From: Pseudarthrobacter sulfonivorans
GTDB taxonomy: Bacteria; Actinomycetota; Actinomycetes; Actinomycetales; Micrococcaceae
Direction: 5' to 3'
NCBI RefSeq assembly: GCF_001484605.1
Contig: NZ_CP013747.1
Span: 3,534,001-3,598,000 of the forward strand
Length of the DNA: 64,000 bases
Position numbers and translations under genes: made by a program. Under the pieces are notes generated by a model, which had not been told where the DNA came from, did no database searches, and worked only from the letters and a program-made list of their open reading frames with translations. Numbering within the stretch: position 1 is the stretch's first letter; each line of letters starts with the position of its first letter. Below are positions 40,470 to 50,062 of this stretch, one piece after another.

Positions 40470-41207
40470 TCAGCCCGTTTGCTCGGCGTACACAACGTAG
40501 TTCTCGGTGGCGCCGGCGTCGTTCAGCTGGAAGCACGTCACCAGCACCAGCCGCCCGGGCACGGCAGCCCAGAGGTCGTCCCGCTGCCCGAGACTGGTCT
40601 TTGCATAGCCGGCCGCCCCCGTGACCGTGTATCTCGTGACGCCCTCCGGCGTGGTGACCAGCACCGCGTCGCCCGGCTGTGCCCGGCCCGTGCCGGCCTG
40701 GATGTCCATCAGACCGTTGAAGGCCGAGTAGCCGAGGTTCCAGGAGTGGGCGGCCAGGTAAGTGGTGTTGGTGGCCGCTGAACCGGCCGGTCCGTAGTCG
40801 CTGATCCAGTACGCGAATCCATTGGACGGCGGGTTGACCCGGCGGTCGGCCGGGAGGTCCATCGGCAACACGGGAATGTCCATGCCGAGCCGCGGCAGTT
40901 GCACCCGCACCGGCTGGCCCGGCCCAGCAGGTGTCCGGGCCAGTTCCCGGCCGGCCAGCGCCTCAGCCTCTGCCGGCGTCTCCACCACCAGCGGGGCGCC
41001 GCCGCCTGCCGTTGTGGCGGCGGAGTCGGGCAGCCGCGGCGCAGATTCCGTGGCCTGCCCGGGGACTGCCAGCAGCGGCTGGGCCCCCGTCAGGAGCGGG
41101 ATTCCGTACACCAGCACCACGGAAAGGCCCAGCCCGGTCAGGCCGACGGCGGCAAGGTTACGGAAGCGGCGGCGCCTGCGGGCCGCGGATGTGGGGGCCC
41201 GTCGCAT
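40470..41207 (-). CDS. Sortase (class E/F-like), putative transpeptidase
   Basis: This 245-residue protein has an Arg-rich N-terminus, one membrane anchor (about residues 20-40), a Pro/Ala linker and a sortase beta-barrel. The catalytic His is H154 (YLAAHSW) and Cys is C225 (LVLVTCFQ). The basic residue that normally follows the Cys strand is not seen: no Arg or Lys lies between C225 and the C-terminus. It would attach surface proteins to the wall or to each other. The ATG follows the pstB stop codon directly, so it belongs to the Pst-type operon. It converges on topoisomerase IB. Confidence 0.8.
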   Translation of the reverse strand: MRRAPTSAARRRRRFRNLAAVGLTGLGLSVVLVYGIPLLTGAQPLLAVPGQATESAPRLPDSAATTAGGGAPLVVETPAEAEALAGRELARTPAGPGQPVRVQLPRLGMDIPVLPMDLPADRRVNPPSNGFAYWISDYGPAGSAATNTTYLAAHSWNLGYSAFNGLMDIQAGTGRAQPGDAVLVTTPEGVTRYTVTGAAGYAKTSLGQRDDLWAAVPGRLVLVTCFQLNDAGATENYVVYAEQTG

Positions 41208-42071
41208 TTACCCGAAGCGTCCGTTGACGTAGTCGCTGGTGCGCTGGTCCTGCGGGTACTGGAACATGGCGTCAGTGGGGCCGTGCTCAACGATCGCCCC
41301 GGGCGCGTTGTGTGCCGCCAGGAAGAAGGCACACGTGTCCGAGATACGCGCGGCCTGCTGCATGTTGTGGGTGACGATGACAATCGTGACAAGTCCGCGC
41401 AGCGACGCGATGGTTTCCTCGACGCGGCGGGTGGACGTGGGGTCCAGCGCCGAGCATGGCTCGTCCATCAGCAGAACCCGCGGGGAAACCGCCAGGGAAC
41501 GGGCGATGCACAGCCGCTGCTGCTGGCCGCCTGACAGTCCGCCGCCGGGCTGGTGCAGCCGGTCCTTGACCTCATCCCACAGGGATGCCTTGCGGAGTGA
41601 ATCCTCCACCAGGAAGTCCTTCTCCAGCCGGCTGGCCTTGATGCCCGCGAGCTTCAGCCCTGCGACGGTATTTTCGTAGATGGACATGGCCGGGAAGGGG
41701 TTGGCTTTCTGGAAGACCATGCCGATGTTGCGGCGCGCCAGGGTCACCCGCCGGCCCGGATCGTAGATGTCGGCCCCGTCGAGCAGGACCTGCCCCGCCA
41801 GCGACGCGGTTGGCACCATTTCGTGCATCCGGTTGAGGATCCGCAGGAACGTGGACTTGCCGCAGCCCGAAGGGCCGATCAGTGCCGTGACCTGTCCCGC
41901 TTCCATGGTCAGCGAGACGCGGTCCAGGACTTTGCGCTCGCCGAACCAGGCACTGACCGCCTTGGCGTCGAGCTCGGCCGCCTCGCTCCCGGCGAACGGA
42001 TCCGGGAAGCCCTCGCCCTCGGGCGGATCGAACACGGCCAGTGCGTGGCCGGAGGATGATTGCGTGGTCAT
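41208..42071 (-). CDS. pstB: Phosphate-type ABC transporter ATP-binding protein
   Basis: This 287-residue ATPase has Walker [10 protein letters not shown], the PstB-typical [30 protein letters not shown] sequence, the signature [16 protein letters not shown] and Walker [13 protein letters not shown] followed by the switch His in [13 protein letters not shown]. The N-terminal about 35 residues are a non-conserved extension. The ATG at 42071 has AAGGA upstream and was chosen over an open frame of 61 more codons. It ends directly at the sortase start. With PstC and PstA it completes a phosphate-type importer. Confidence 0.93.
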   Translation of the reverse strand: MTTQSSSGHALAVFDPPEGEGFPDPFAGSEAAELDAKAVSAWFGERKVLDRVSLTMEAGQVTALIGPSGCGKSTFLRILNRMHEMVPTASLAGQVLLDGADIYDPGRRVTLARRNIGMVFQKANPFPAMSIYENTVAGLKLAGIKASRLEKDFLVEDSLRKASLWDEVKDRLHQPGGGLSGGQQQRLCIARSLAVSPRVLLMDEPCSALDPTSTRRVEETIASLRGLVTIVIVTHNMQQAARISDTCAFFLAAHNAPGAIVEHGPTDAMFQYPQDQRTSDYVNGRFG

Positions 42072-42097
42072 CAGGGTTCCTTCTGTGGAGATTTTCA

Positions 42098-43066
42098 CTA
42101 AAGCAGGTTGGGCAGCAGGAGGCTGACCTGCGTACCGGTCAGGACTGACAGCGCGCCGAGCATCGGGAGGAAGACCAGCCAGGTCTCCCGTTGACCCCAG
42201 CGGTACCACGACCAGACGGCGGCCATGGCGGCCAGGATCAGCAGTTCCAGGCATACCAGGAGTCCCACCAGGTCCGAGGTGTCAGATCCCAGGGGCAGCT
42301 CGGCGGCTTCCAGGGATGCCGGATAGAGGACCGGCGCGGTCTTCGGGAAAGCCTTGGACAGCAGCTTGGCGTCGACCCGCAGGACGCCGTCGGGAAGGAA
42401 GGCGGCCCCGGCTGCGGTGGTCAGGGTCAGGCGCCCTTCGTCACCGGTGGGGATGGACGGGCCGGGGTCACCGGCGCGGCGATGGCCCATTACTTCGAAC
42501 TCGGCCACTCCCAGCCCGGTGGTCACGGTGAACCGCTCGCCCGGTGCGAGGCGGGTCAGCTGGCCCAAGGGGCCACCGTAGGCGGCGGCCCTGCCCATCA
42601 GGACGCTTGTGCCGCTCTGCCCCGGCAGGGGAGTGTCCCGCCGGTGGCCGACGCCGTCCATCAGTTCCCGGGATGTGGTTCCCTCCACCACCGTTTCCTG
42701 GATGCCCAGTGCGGGAATCGAAAGCAGGGCCAGCGGTGTCCCCGGGGCCACCAATGCGCCCGTGTGGTCCGTCTGGCCGAGCGGTGCGGAGCCTTCCGCC
42801 AGGCCGGTCCGGAGCTCTTCAAACAGCCGGGTCTGCGTGGTGGAGTGCTGCACCTGCGAGATGATCACAATGTTGATGATCTGGCCGAAGAGGATCACCG
42901 AGACCATCGCCAGACCCAGCGAAATCGCCTTGTTAGTGTGCGACGGCGGGAGCCTGACGGGGGTGGCCCGGCGCCTGTTCCGTGCCGTACGGCGGAGCCA
43001 CGCGAGCGCGCCGCGGTGCAGGAAACGGGGGCCGGTCTGGCGCCGGCCGGTGAGTGTCGCGGTCAT
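42098..43066 (-). CDS. Sortase-fold membrane protein lacking the catalytic His and Cys
   Basis: This 322-residue protein has an N-terminal Arg-rich tail, a membrane helix (about 48-70), a sortase-like domain (about 105-235) and two C-terminal helices (266-287 and 296-318). The order of motifs is that of a sortase: [32 protein letters not shown], then LTLTT. At the site of the catalytic His there is R159 (LMGRAAAYG), and at the Cys site A218 (LTLTTAAG). It is therefore probably a pseudo-sortase. It overlaps pstS by four bases and precedes pstB by 26. It might bind sorting substrates without cleaving them, or regulate the neighbouring sortase (inference). Confidence 0.7.
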   Translation of the reverse strand: MTATLTGRRQTGPRFLHRGALAWLRRTARNRRRATPVRLPPSHTNKAISLGLAMVSVILFGQIINIVIISQVQHSTTQTRLFEELRTGLAEGSAPLGQTDHTGALVAPGTPLALLSIPALGIQETVVEGTTSRELMDGVGHRRDTPLPGQSGTSVLMGRAAAYGGPLGQLTRLAPGERFTVTTGLGVAEFEVMGHRRAGDPGPSIPTGDEGRLTLTTAAGAAFLPDGVLRVDAKLLSKAFPKTAPVLYPASLEAAELPLGSDTSDLVGLLVCLELLILAAMAAVWSWYRWGQRETWLVFLPMLGALSVLTGTQVSLLLPNLL

Positions 43067-44751
43067 GCTTTGGTGCCGCGCTTACTCCGCGCACGCCTGG
43101 CCAGGGCGCCGGCGGTCAGTGGCGGGACGAGGACCAGAAGGCCCACGAGGCCGCCGATGATCAGCAGGAGGTTCTGCGGTTGTCCCCAGCCGCGGCTGGA
43201 GGCCAGCGTGGTGGTGACGGGAGTCAGTTGCCCGGCGACGCCGCTGGCGGCCCCGGCGGCTACGGCTGTGCACGTGCCGCTGTCGGGGTCACATGCTGCC
43301 GCTTCGCTGGCCGGATCGACGGCAGCCGCTCCGGCGTCGGCCAGGTCCGTCACTTCGGCGGTGCCGGCCGGAACTTCGGCTCCTGCTGCCGCCGTGGCCC
43401 CTGCCGGGCCCTGGTTGACGGCCGCGTCGGCACCGCGCCAGGGCACCTGGCAGGCAGCGTCGCAGGCCTTGTCGAACGGTGCGCTCCGCACGAGTTGGTT
43501 CGCCGAGGGTGAGTCGCCCGGCTTGAACGTGGGGTTGTTGCAGGCGGGCGCCGAACCGCCGGACACACTGTCGCGGGTCTGATCCATCTTGCGGATGGTG
43601 TCCTGGTCCACGCCCGGAATCTTGCGGATCTGCTCCATCCCGGCCAGGACCAGGTTCATGGGCAGCGGCGAGTATCCGAGTTGGCCCATGGGACGCTGGC
43701 CCTCGCACAAGGCGTAGTTCGCAAAGAAGCCCAGGGTGGCTCCCTGCGCCGGGTTCAGGGCATTGGTGGCCTGGGTCGGGACGATCATGTACGAGTACGC
43801 CGACATGGGATACGTGCGGGGGTCCTTGTAGCCGTACACCTTGGAGAGGTCCTGGGAAAGGTAGTTCGCTGATCCCTTGTCCTGGTTGATGCTCGCCTGG
43901 GTCAGGGCCACGGCCACTGCGTGCTCAGTGGGCAGCGTGTAAAAGCCGGCAGCGTTCTTGACCTGTGCCACCGGAAAGCCGATGCCCTGGGCGTAGGAGT
44001 ACTCGTCGTAGTTGATGGTGAACTGGTTGTTCGCCGAGTACGTGGTGACGCCCTGGGACCCGTTTTGTGCCACGAAGTTCTTGAGCCCCTGGGTGGGGTA
44101 AAAGGACGTGGCGTGCTGCGGATCGCAGCCGGTGACGGCGCACAGCTTGGCGTAGTCGGCAGGATACTGGCGCAACAGCCAGAGCGTGAACTGGGCTGTG
44201 GCGCCGGAGCCGTCAGAGCGGACCACCACGTTGATGGTGGCGTCAGGCAGGGCAACGCCGGGGTTGTCGGCGGTGATGATCGGATCGTTCCAGCGGGTGA
44301 CCTGGCCCGTGAAGACCTTGGCGATGGCCGGCTGCGAGAGTTTGAGGCTGGTCATCCGTGAGCTGCCGGCCTTCAGGTTGTACATAAAAGCGGTACCGCC
44401 GGCAACCACGGGCAGCATGCCGTAGGCGAAGCCGGGCATGCTGTTGTCGCGCGGGTCGGCGGTGTCCCCGGTGTAGGGGATTTCCGAGACGGCGAACTGC
44501 TTCATCTGGTCGGCGAATTCCTTGCGCCCCGTGGAGGAACCCTTGTTCTCGTAGTCCACGGTCACGCCCTGGGCGCCGACCCGTGCAATCCAGTCCTGCA
44601 GCGCGTTGCCCGCCCAGGAGGATCCGGAGCCGCCAATGCGCAGGTAGTTGGCCGCCTGGGCAGGCGCCAGGCCAGCCAGCACCATACCGAGTGACAGCAG
44701 GATTCCCAGGACCGCCGGAACGGTCCGTCGCTTGGAAAGGGGGCGGATCAT
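43063..44751 (-). CDS. pstS: PstS-type phosphate-binding protein with C-terminal membrane anchor
   Basis: This 562-residue protein has a cleavable signal peptide ending near residue 33 (LAPAQAA) rather than a lipobox. The PstS core follows: IGGSGSSWAGNALQDW, ENKGSSTGRKEF, LPVVAGGTAFMYNL, FTGQVTRWNDP and the phosphate-ligand loop VVRSDGSGAT. Residues about 400-510 are an Ala-rich, Cys-containing linker. A hydrophobic segment at about 525-548 and an Arg/Lys tail end the protein. Ordinary PstS proteins are about 350-380 residues and lipid-anchored, so this one is displayed on a stalk instead. It overlaps pstA and the pseudo-sortase gene by four bases each. Confidence 0.88.
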   Translation of the reverse strand: MIRPLSKRRTVPAVLGILLSLGMVLAGLAPAQAANYLRIGGSGSSWAGNALQDWIARVGAQGVTVDYENKGSSTGRKEFADQMKQFAVSEIPYTGDTADPRDNSMPGFAYGMLPVVAGGTAFMYNLKAGSSRMTSLKLSQPAIAKVFTGQVTRWNDPIITADNPGVALPDATINVVVRSDGSGATAQFTLWLLRQYPADYAKLCAVTGCDPQHATSFYPTQGLKNFVAQNGSQGVTTYSANNQFTINYDEYSYAQGIGFPVAQVKNAAGFYTLPTEHAVAVALTQASINQDKGSANYLSQDLSKVYGYKDPRTYPMSAYSYMIVPTQATNALNPAQGATLGFFANYALCEGQRPMGQLGYSPLPMNLVLAGMEQIRKIPGVDQDTIRKMDQTRDSVSGGSAPACNNPTFKPGDSPSANQLVRSAPFDKACDAACQVPWRGADAAVNQGPAGATAAAGAEVPAGTAEVTDLADAGAAAVDPASEAAACDPDSGTCTAVAAGAASGVAGQLTPVTTTLASSRGWGQPQNLLLIIGGLVGLLVLVPPLTAGALARRARSKRGTKA

Positions 44752-46028
44752 GGTTTCTCCTGCATGTTGTCGGTAGGTGCTGCGCCCAGGCTCGCCAGCA
44801 GCTGGGCGTGGTTGCGTTCAATGCGGGGCAGGTCGCGCCGGGACCTGGCGGCCGCGCGCCGTGCCTGGGCCTGTGTCTGCTTGCCGGCGTCCTGGCCGCC
44901 GATGATGCGGGCGATGATGAACAACACCAGGACCACGAACAGCAGGAACGCCGCGGTGGCGAAGCCGCGAGCCACCATCTCCGGCACCGGGGAGCGGACG
45001 TAGTCCAGGGCAGCCAGGGGAAGCGGTGTCTGTGGGCCGGAGAACGGATTGGCATTCATCACACCGGTAAAGCCGGACGTCAGCAGGACCGGCGCGGTCT
45101 CCCCGATGCCGTGGGCGGTGGCCAGGATGACGCCGGTGGTCAGGCCGGAGCGGACTGTGGGCAGCACAATGTGCCACACCACGCGCCATTGGCCGGCGCC
45201 CAGGGCCAGGCCTGCCTCGCGCAGGTTTCCGGGCACCAGCCGGAGGACGACGTCGGCCGAGCGGATCATGATCGGCAGCATCAGGACGGTGATGGCCAGC
45301 GAAGCGGCAAAACCATTGGTCTGATGCGTGATGGCCATAACCACCGCCGCGTAGATGAACAGGCCCGCCACAACGGACGGCAACGCCGTCATTGCTTCCA
45401 CGACTGTGCGCACGATGCGGGCCAGGCGCCCGCCCACCTCGTTGAGGAATACCGCCGTCGTCATTCCCAGCGGAATGGTGATGGCCAGGGCGATGCCGAT
45501 CTGTTCCAGCGTTCCCACCAGGGCATGCAGCACGCCGCCCTGGTCCAGGCCGGACAGGGGCCCGGCGCCGGTCATGTCAGTGGTGAAGAAGTTGAGGTGG
45601 AACAGCGCTTCCTGGCCGCGGGCGAACGTGAACATGACCACCAGGCCAAGGGTGCCGGCGACGGCGGCGCCCGCCGAGCTGAGCAGGACCGTCACCAGTC
45701 CGTTGCGGACTGCCGGAGCCGGCTGCCGCAGGTGTATCAGGGCGGTATACAGCAGCAGGAACCATAGGTAGGAAACGATGAACAGCCAGCCCAGGGGGAT
45801 CAGTCCCAGGGCCACGGTCAGCAGGAGTCCCATGGCCAGCCCGCCGGCGGCCGCGCCGGCCAGAGACAGGACGTGGTTGCGCCCAACGCCAAGCCGTACC
45901 CGGACTTCGTCCGGGGCGCCCGGGGTGTTGGACAGCTGCGGCAGCTCAGTGGCGGGGCGGCGTGGCCCGGGATCGGCAGGCAGATCGGTCACTTCGAAGG
46001 TGGCGGGTCCGTCGTCGGTGGTAGTCAT
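44748..46028 (-). CDS. pstA: Phosphate-type ABC transporter permease PstA
   Basis: This 426-residue permease carries an N-terminal polar extension (about 60 residues) and extra hydrophobic segments before the standard six-helix core. Core motifs are IGIALAITIPLGMTTAVFLNEVGGRLARIVRTVVEAMTALPSVVAGLF and the EAA loop REAGLALGAGQWRVVWHIVLP near residues 275-295. TAHGIGETAPVLLTSGF is typical of PstA. The C-terminus ends in an Arg-rich cytoplasmic tail. It starts two bases after the pstC stop and overlaps pstS, so the genes are translated together. Confidence 0.92.
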   Translation of the reverse strand: MTTTDDGPATFEVTDLPADPGPRRPATELPQLSNTPGAPDEVRVRLGVGRNHVLSLAGAAAGGLAMGLLLTVALGLIPLGWLFIVSYLWFLLLYTALIHLRQPAPAVRNGLVTVLLSSAGAAVAGTLGLVVMFTFARGQEALFHLNFFTTDMTGAGPLSGLDQGGVLHALVGTLEQIGIALAITIPLGMTTAVFLNEVGGRLARIVRTVVEAMTALPSVVAGLFIYAAVVMAITHQTNGFAASLAITVLMLPIMIRSADVVLRLVPGNLREAGLALGAGQWRVVWHIVLPTVRSGLTTGVILATAHGIGETAPVLLTSGFTGVMNANPFSGPQTPLPLAALDYVRSPVPEMVARGFATAAFLLFVVLVLFIIARIIGGQDAGKQTQAQARRAAARSRRDLPRIERNHAQLLASLGAAPTDNMQEKP

Positions 46029-46030
46029 GG

Positions 46031-47050
46031 TCAGCCCTCGCTTTCTGCGCCGGACCGGGACCTCGCCATGATGGCTGAGGCCGTGATGTTGACCAGCATG
46101 GTGATCACGAACAGCGTCAGTCCTGCGGCCATCAGCGCGCTCATCGCAGATTCGTTGGATTCGGAGTACTTCAGGGCAATCATGGCGGCGATCGAGTTGG
46201 CGCCCTTTTCCAGGACATGGAAATTGATCGCATAGACCGGGCTGATGATCAGGTAGATGGCGATGGTTTCGCCGAGCGCCCGTCCCAGCCCGAGCATGGT
46301 GCCGCCGATGATGCCGCCGCGGCCGAAGGGCAGCACCACGGTCCGGATCATGCCCAGCCGCGTGGCTCCCAGGGCGTAGGCGCCCTCACGCTCACCCGTT
46401 GGTGCGCGCCGAAAGGACTCCGTCATGATGGAGGTCTGGATCGGGACGATCATCATGGCCACCACCAGTCCAGCGATGAAGGCGGAGGCCGTGAACGGCA
46501 CGGTGTCCCGCAGCGGACTGCCCGGATCAACGCCGTCCACCTGCAGGAACGGTATCCAGCCGAACCACGTGGACAGCCACTTGCTGAAGTCCACCACGTT
46601 GGGCTGCAGCATGTAGGCGCCCCATAGGCCGAAGACCACCGACGGCACGGCGGCCAGGAGGTCAATCAGGCTGGTGAGTGCCTTCTGCATCCAGCCGGTG
46701 GCGACTTCGGTGATGAACAGCGCTGTCCCCAGGGCCAGCGGCATGGCGACGGCCAAGGCGACCGTGGCGATCTGCACCGTGCCCCACAGAACAGCGGCGA
46801 TGCCGAAGTCGTTGGTTTCCGGCGCCCAGTTCTGGGTGGTCAGGAATTTTCCCAGCCCCACCTCGCTGATGGCGCCGACGCCGTTGCCGGCCAGGAAGAG
46901 GCCCACCAGGACCATGATGGCCAGGACGATTCCGCCGCCGATCCGGGTGACGGTCCGGAACAGGTAGTCCTGCTGTTCCAACTGCTGGTGCAATGTGCGG
47001 GGAGTATCCTGCGCTTCATCGGCGCGGGAACGGGGCAGTACCGTGCTCAT
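46031..47050 (-). CDS. pstC: Phosphate-type ABC transporter permease PstC
   Basis: This 339-residue permease has a leading helix (FRTVTRIGGGIVLAIMVLVGLFLAGNG) and then the core with FGIAAVLWGTVQIATVALAVAMPLALGTALFITEV. The conserved LLAAVPSVVFGLWGAYML follows, and the EAA loop is REGAYALGATRLGMIRTVVLPFGRGGI. It is the partner of PstA. The start at 47050 overlaps the stop of the 925-residue protein (ATGA), tying expression of the transporter to that surface protein. Confidence 0.93.
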   Translation of the reverse strand: MSTVLPRSRADEAQDTPRTLHQQLEQQDYLFRTVTRIGGGIVLAIMVLVGLFLAGNGVGAISEVGLGKFLTTQNWAPETNDFGIAAVLWGTVQIATVALAVAMPLALGTALFITEVATGWMQKALTSLIDLLAAVPSVVFGLWGAYMLQPNVVDFSKWLSTWFGWIPFLQVDGVDPGSPLRDTVPFTASAFIAGLVVAMMIVPIQTSIMTESFRRAPTGEREGAYALGATRLGMIRTVVLPFGRGGIIGGTMLGLGRALGETIAIYLIISPVYAINFHVLEKGANSIAAMIALKYSESNESAMSALMAAGLTLFVITMLVNITASAIMARSRSGAESEG

Positions 47051-49824
47051 CGACGCCGTCCCCGTGCCAGCAGCGGCGCGGCGGCAGCGCTTGCTACTGC
47101 CGCCACGAGTCCGATCACCAGCGTGTACTGGGGCCAGGCGCTGCTGGTGGCCGCGGTCCGGCTGGGCACCGCAGCGGCGGCCGCGGGGGCAGCCGCAGGT
47201 GCTGCCGCCGGGACGACTTCTGCTGCGGCAGCGGCCGGTACGGCCGGTGCCAGGACTGCGGGCACCACGTTTTCGCCGGACACGGACTCCATCGGCATCA
47301 GGTCGGTGGTGGCGGCCGCGGCTTGCTGCGGCCCCTGGATTCCCTGCAGGGTCTGGATGCCGGCGGCGGCCAGCTGCAGCAGCGCCGGTGTGAGTGGCGC
47401 GTAGCCAGGTGGCAGCATCCCGCTCCGGAAGCCGGTCTTCTGGCCTTCGGTGCTGATGTACGAGAAAAGCTGGGCGAACGTTGCGGCCTGGGACTGGCTG
47501 ACGGAGGCAAGGTTCACCACGCCGTAGATCGGCAGGGTCAGCGGATACGCGGTGGTGTAGTCCGGGACGCTGGCAGGTCGCATGGCGCCGGGGGTACCGG
47601 TGGGTTCGAACTGGCCGGCTGCTGCCTGCAGGCTGCTGGTGGTGGCGCCAATGCACTGCGAGCCGCTGACGTTGCACAACTGCGCGGTGGGCAGTTGGAA
47701 CTTCGCTGCCGAGGCCGCGTCCGTAATGGACAGGACGCTGCGGCTGCCGTAGCCCTGACGCGCGACGGATTTGTACGCGGGCGGGCTGCAGTCGGCGCAC
47801 CAGGAGGTGGTGGACGCCGGCTGGGCGCGCACGGTGTTCTGGGCCGCCGCGGCCATGTCCTGGACGCGGGAATACTGGTCGCCTACGGTAAGGGCCGGCT
47901 CGGCGATGGAACCATCGCCGGCCATAACGGCCTGCTTCTGTGCCCAGTAGGCCTGCGGGTACGCGGCCCCTTCGGAGGGGTAGGTCTGACGGGCGTAGGT
48001 GAAGCCGTCAGGAGTTTTGGTCTCGGCGACCTTCCGCGCGGCCTGCTGGTCCAGTTCGGTGGCCTTTTCCTGGCATTCGCTGTAGGTCCGCGTCGAGTAG
48101 AACGGGTTGATGGTCATGCCGGAAGGATCCGGGCAACCGTTCAGGAAGGCCCTGGAATCCTTGTCGTTGAGCAGCCAGTCCCAGACAGCGGACGCGGCAT
48201 CCGAGCGCAGGCCTTCCACCACAGGGGGACTGAGGTTGCCGGAGGAACCCAGGCCCTTCGGGTTCAGGGCCCTGAACTCCGGATCATTCTGGATGGAATA
48301 CGTCATCGGCTGGCCATAGGCAGTGGTGCCGGGCTTCGTGAAGGGGGCCTCAATGGCGGAAGCCGGGGCAGTGTGCTGTACGTAGCTTTGCGTGAGCAGC
48401 TTGGCCAGCAGCCTGGCATTGAGTTTCAGGTCGCGCACCAGACCGGCGCTGCGTGCCTTGTCGGCCTCCCACTCTGCCTTGTCCTGGTAGCCGCAGTCGG
48501 CCAGCGTGTACTGCGTGAACGCTGCGGTGCAGGCATTGTCAATCGTCATGGCGATGACCACTCCGGCGAGCGCTGTCGGCACGTAGAGGGCGTTGATGTC
48601 ACCGGCGGCGGGGCGGGTGATAAAGGCGAGGGTGTCGGGCTGCTGCAGCTGGGTGCGGGCCTGCAGGTCCGCCAGCGGTGAGAAGCCCAGCGTGAACTTC
48701 TTGGTGTCGCACACGGCGGGGATCCAGGATTTCATTGCTGCGCTGAGGGCTTCGGAGCCCACGCTGAGGGTTGCCGCCTGATCGGTGGGGCAAACTGCGG
48801 CCACGTCCTGGAAGTGGAGCGGGACCTGCAGGCGCATCGCCCATAGGCTGGGGGCCAGTGGTCCGGCTGGCAGAATGGCGTCCATCGCGGCTGTCCGCGG
48901 TACGGCTACGAGCCAGCATTTGGCCACGCTGGGTGCGTCCGGGCGGTAGCCGCAGCCCATTCCGGAGGCCTCGGCGCCGCTCTGAACCTCGAAGGTGCGC
49001 GAGCCTGCGCCCTGTTCGGAGGACATAAAGCGGGAGAACTCGTTGGTGCTGGTCCGGCTGAAGAAGGGGTTGCGGTATTCGCTGAGGTTGAAGCCGTCCG
49101 TGATCCGCGTTTGTTCACCGGTGATAGCCAGGAAGGGGGCAGGAAGGTTCATGGTGGGGGAGGAGGGATCCTGGGCTTCCCAGTCCCCGCCGCGGACCAG
49201 GGGATCGTTGAGCAGTGAACGCTGGTGGGCCGTGCTGGAGATATCGCCGTCCAGTCCGGTCGCACCGAACTGGCAGGTGGAGGGGTCCGGTTCGGTGGCC
49301 GCCGGGTCAGGCTTGTTGTCCGTGCCCGGTTTGCCCCAGCACTGGAAAACCTGCAGATAGGACGTGCTGGCACCATTGCTGCCGGCGGCGGGATCCGCGC
49401 CGGTGAAGCTGATGGTCACTGATTGGTTCTGTAGGTTCCTGGTTTGGGAAACGCTCATGGACAGACCGCCCAGCCCGTTGCCCGGGCCGAAGGCACGGGT
49501 CGCGGAGTCGCGCAGCCGCTGATCGACGTCGTCGTACGTCTTCCCGGCAGTGTGCGGCAGCTGCTGCTCGTTTCCGCGGGGAACCGTGCTCTCCGCGGCG
49601 TTGTCAGTGTTGTCCCACGTGACGGTCGCCGAGGTGTCGCTGACCATGGAGCCGCGCGGCCCCCAGTCGGAGCCCGGAACGGTCGGATCTGCCGAGCTGG
49701 GCGGAAGCGAGACCAGCAGGAGGGCGCCCACAGCGACCGCAGCGGCCAGAGGGGAAGCCCACCGCACGCCGTGTTGCTGACGGGGCCTGGCGACGGCCTG
49801 TCGGGTGTTCCATGGAAGCGGCAT
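47047..49824 (-). CDS. Large anchored surface protein, distantly PstS-like, 925 residues
   Basis: The protein has an N-terminal signal peptide (hydrophobic about residues 24-41, ending PPSSADP) and a very long extracellular part with several Cys. The tail consists of an Ala/Pro-rich stalk (about 850-890), a membrane helix (WPQYTLVIGLVAAVASAAAAPLLA) and GRRR. The middle contains DTLAFITRPAAGDINALYVPTALAGVVIAMTI and a PYPLTLPIYGVVN-like region, which recall solute-binding proteins of the PstS group, but it is far larger than any I know. Its gene overlaps pstC by four bases. It may be an accessory receptor or a scaffold for the transporter. I do not recognise a named family. Confidence 0.6.
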   Translation of the reverse strand: MPLPWNTRQAVARPRQQHGVRWASPLAAAVAVGALLLVSLPPSSADPTVPGSDWGPRGSMVSDTSATVTWDNTDNAAESTVPRGNEQQLPHTAGKTYDDVDQRLRDSATRAFGPGNGLGGLSMSVSQTRNLQNQSVTISFTGADPAAGSNGASTSYLQVFQCWGKPGTDNKPDPAATEPDPSTCQFGATGLDGDISSTAHQRSLLNDPLVRGGDWEAQDPSSPTMNLPAPFLAITGEQTRITDGFNLSEYRNPFFSRTSTNEFSRFMSSEQGAGSRTFEVQSGAEASGMGCGYRPDAPSVAKCWLVAVPRTAAMDAILPAGPLAPSLWAMRLQVPLHFQDVAAVCPTDQAATLSVGSEALSAAMKSWIPAVCDTKKFTLGFSPLADLQARTQLQQPDTLAFITRPAAGDINALYVPTALAGVVIAMTIDNACTAAFTQYTLADCGYQDKAEWEADKARSAGLVRDLKLNARLLAKLLTQSYVQHTAPASAIEAPFTKPGTTAYGQPMTYSIQNDPEFRALNPKGLGSSGNLSPPVVEGLRSDAASAVWDWLLNDKDSRAFLNGCPDPSGMTINPFYSTRTYSECQEKATELDQQAARKVAETKTPDGFTYARQTYPSEGAAYPQAYWAQKQAVMAGDGSIAEPALTVGDQYSRVQDMAAAAQNTVRAQPASTTSWCADCSPPAYKSVARQGYGSRSVLSITDAASAAKFQLPTAQLCNVSGSQCIGATTSSLQAAAGQFEPTGTPGAMRPASVPDYTTAYPLTLPIYGVVNLASVSQSQAATFAQLFSYISTEGQKTGFRSGMLPPGYAPLTPALLQLAAAGIQTLQGIQGPQQAAAATTDLMPMESVSGENVVPAVLAPAVPAAAAAEVVPAAAPAAAPAAAAAVPSRTAATSSAWPQYTLVIGLVAAVASAAAAPLLARGRRR

Positions 49825-50020
49825 GAATTCTTTCTTTTCAATATTCCGGGTCGGTCATCAAACCTGTAGGCCGATTGTTCAGACCTGTCAGTGGAAGGTC
49901 CAGCCGGGTGGCAGCGGAAGCTGCTGGACTATTATTTCCCTAAACCATCCCGGACCCGCTGTGGCCTGACTAAGGAGGGATTTCCGGAAGGTGAACAAAA
50001 GGAATTGGCGTTGAAAGCGA

Positions 50021-50053
50021 AATTGCCCGGACCCCAGCGGGATCCGGGCAATT
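50021..50053 (-). terminator. Terminator after the 411-residue protein gene
   Basis: AATTGCCCGGA (50021-50031) pairs with TCCGGGCAATT (50043-50053). The stem lies ten bases downstream of the minus-strand stop at 50063 and is followed on that strand by a TTTC-containing stretch. A GGTGAAC half-site at 49990-49996, downstream again, could belong to a promoter for the 925-residue gene. Confidence 0.75.
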
Positions 50054-50062
50054 CCTGGTGAA

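Noticed and set aside
49990..49996. A GGTGAAC half-site as a second PHO box upstream of the 925-residue gene
   Set aside because: Neither neighbour 11 bases away matches the unit, so only a single half-site is present.
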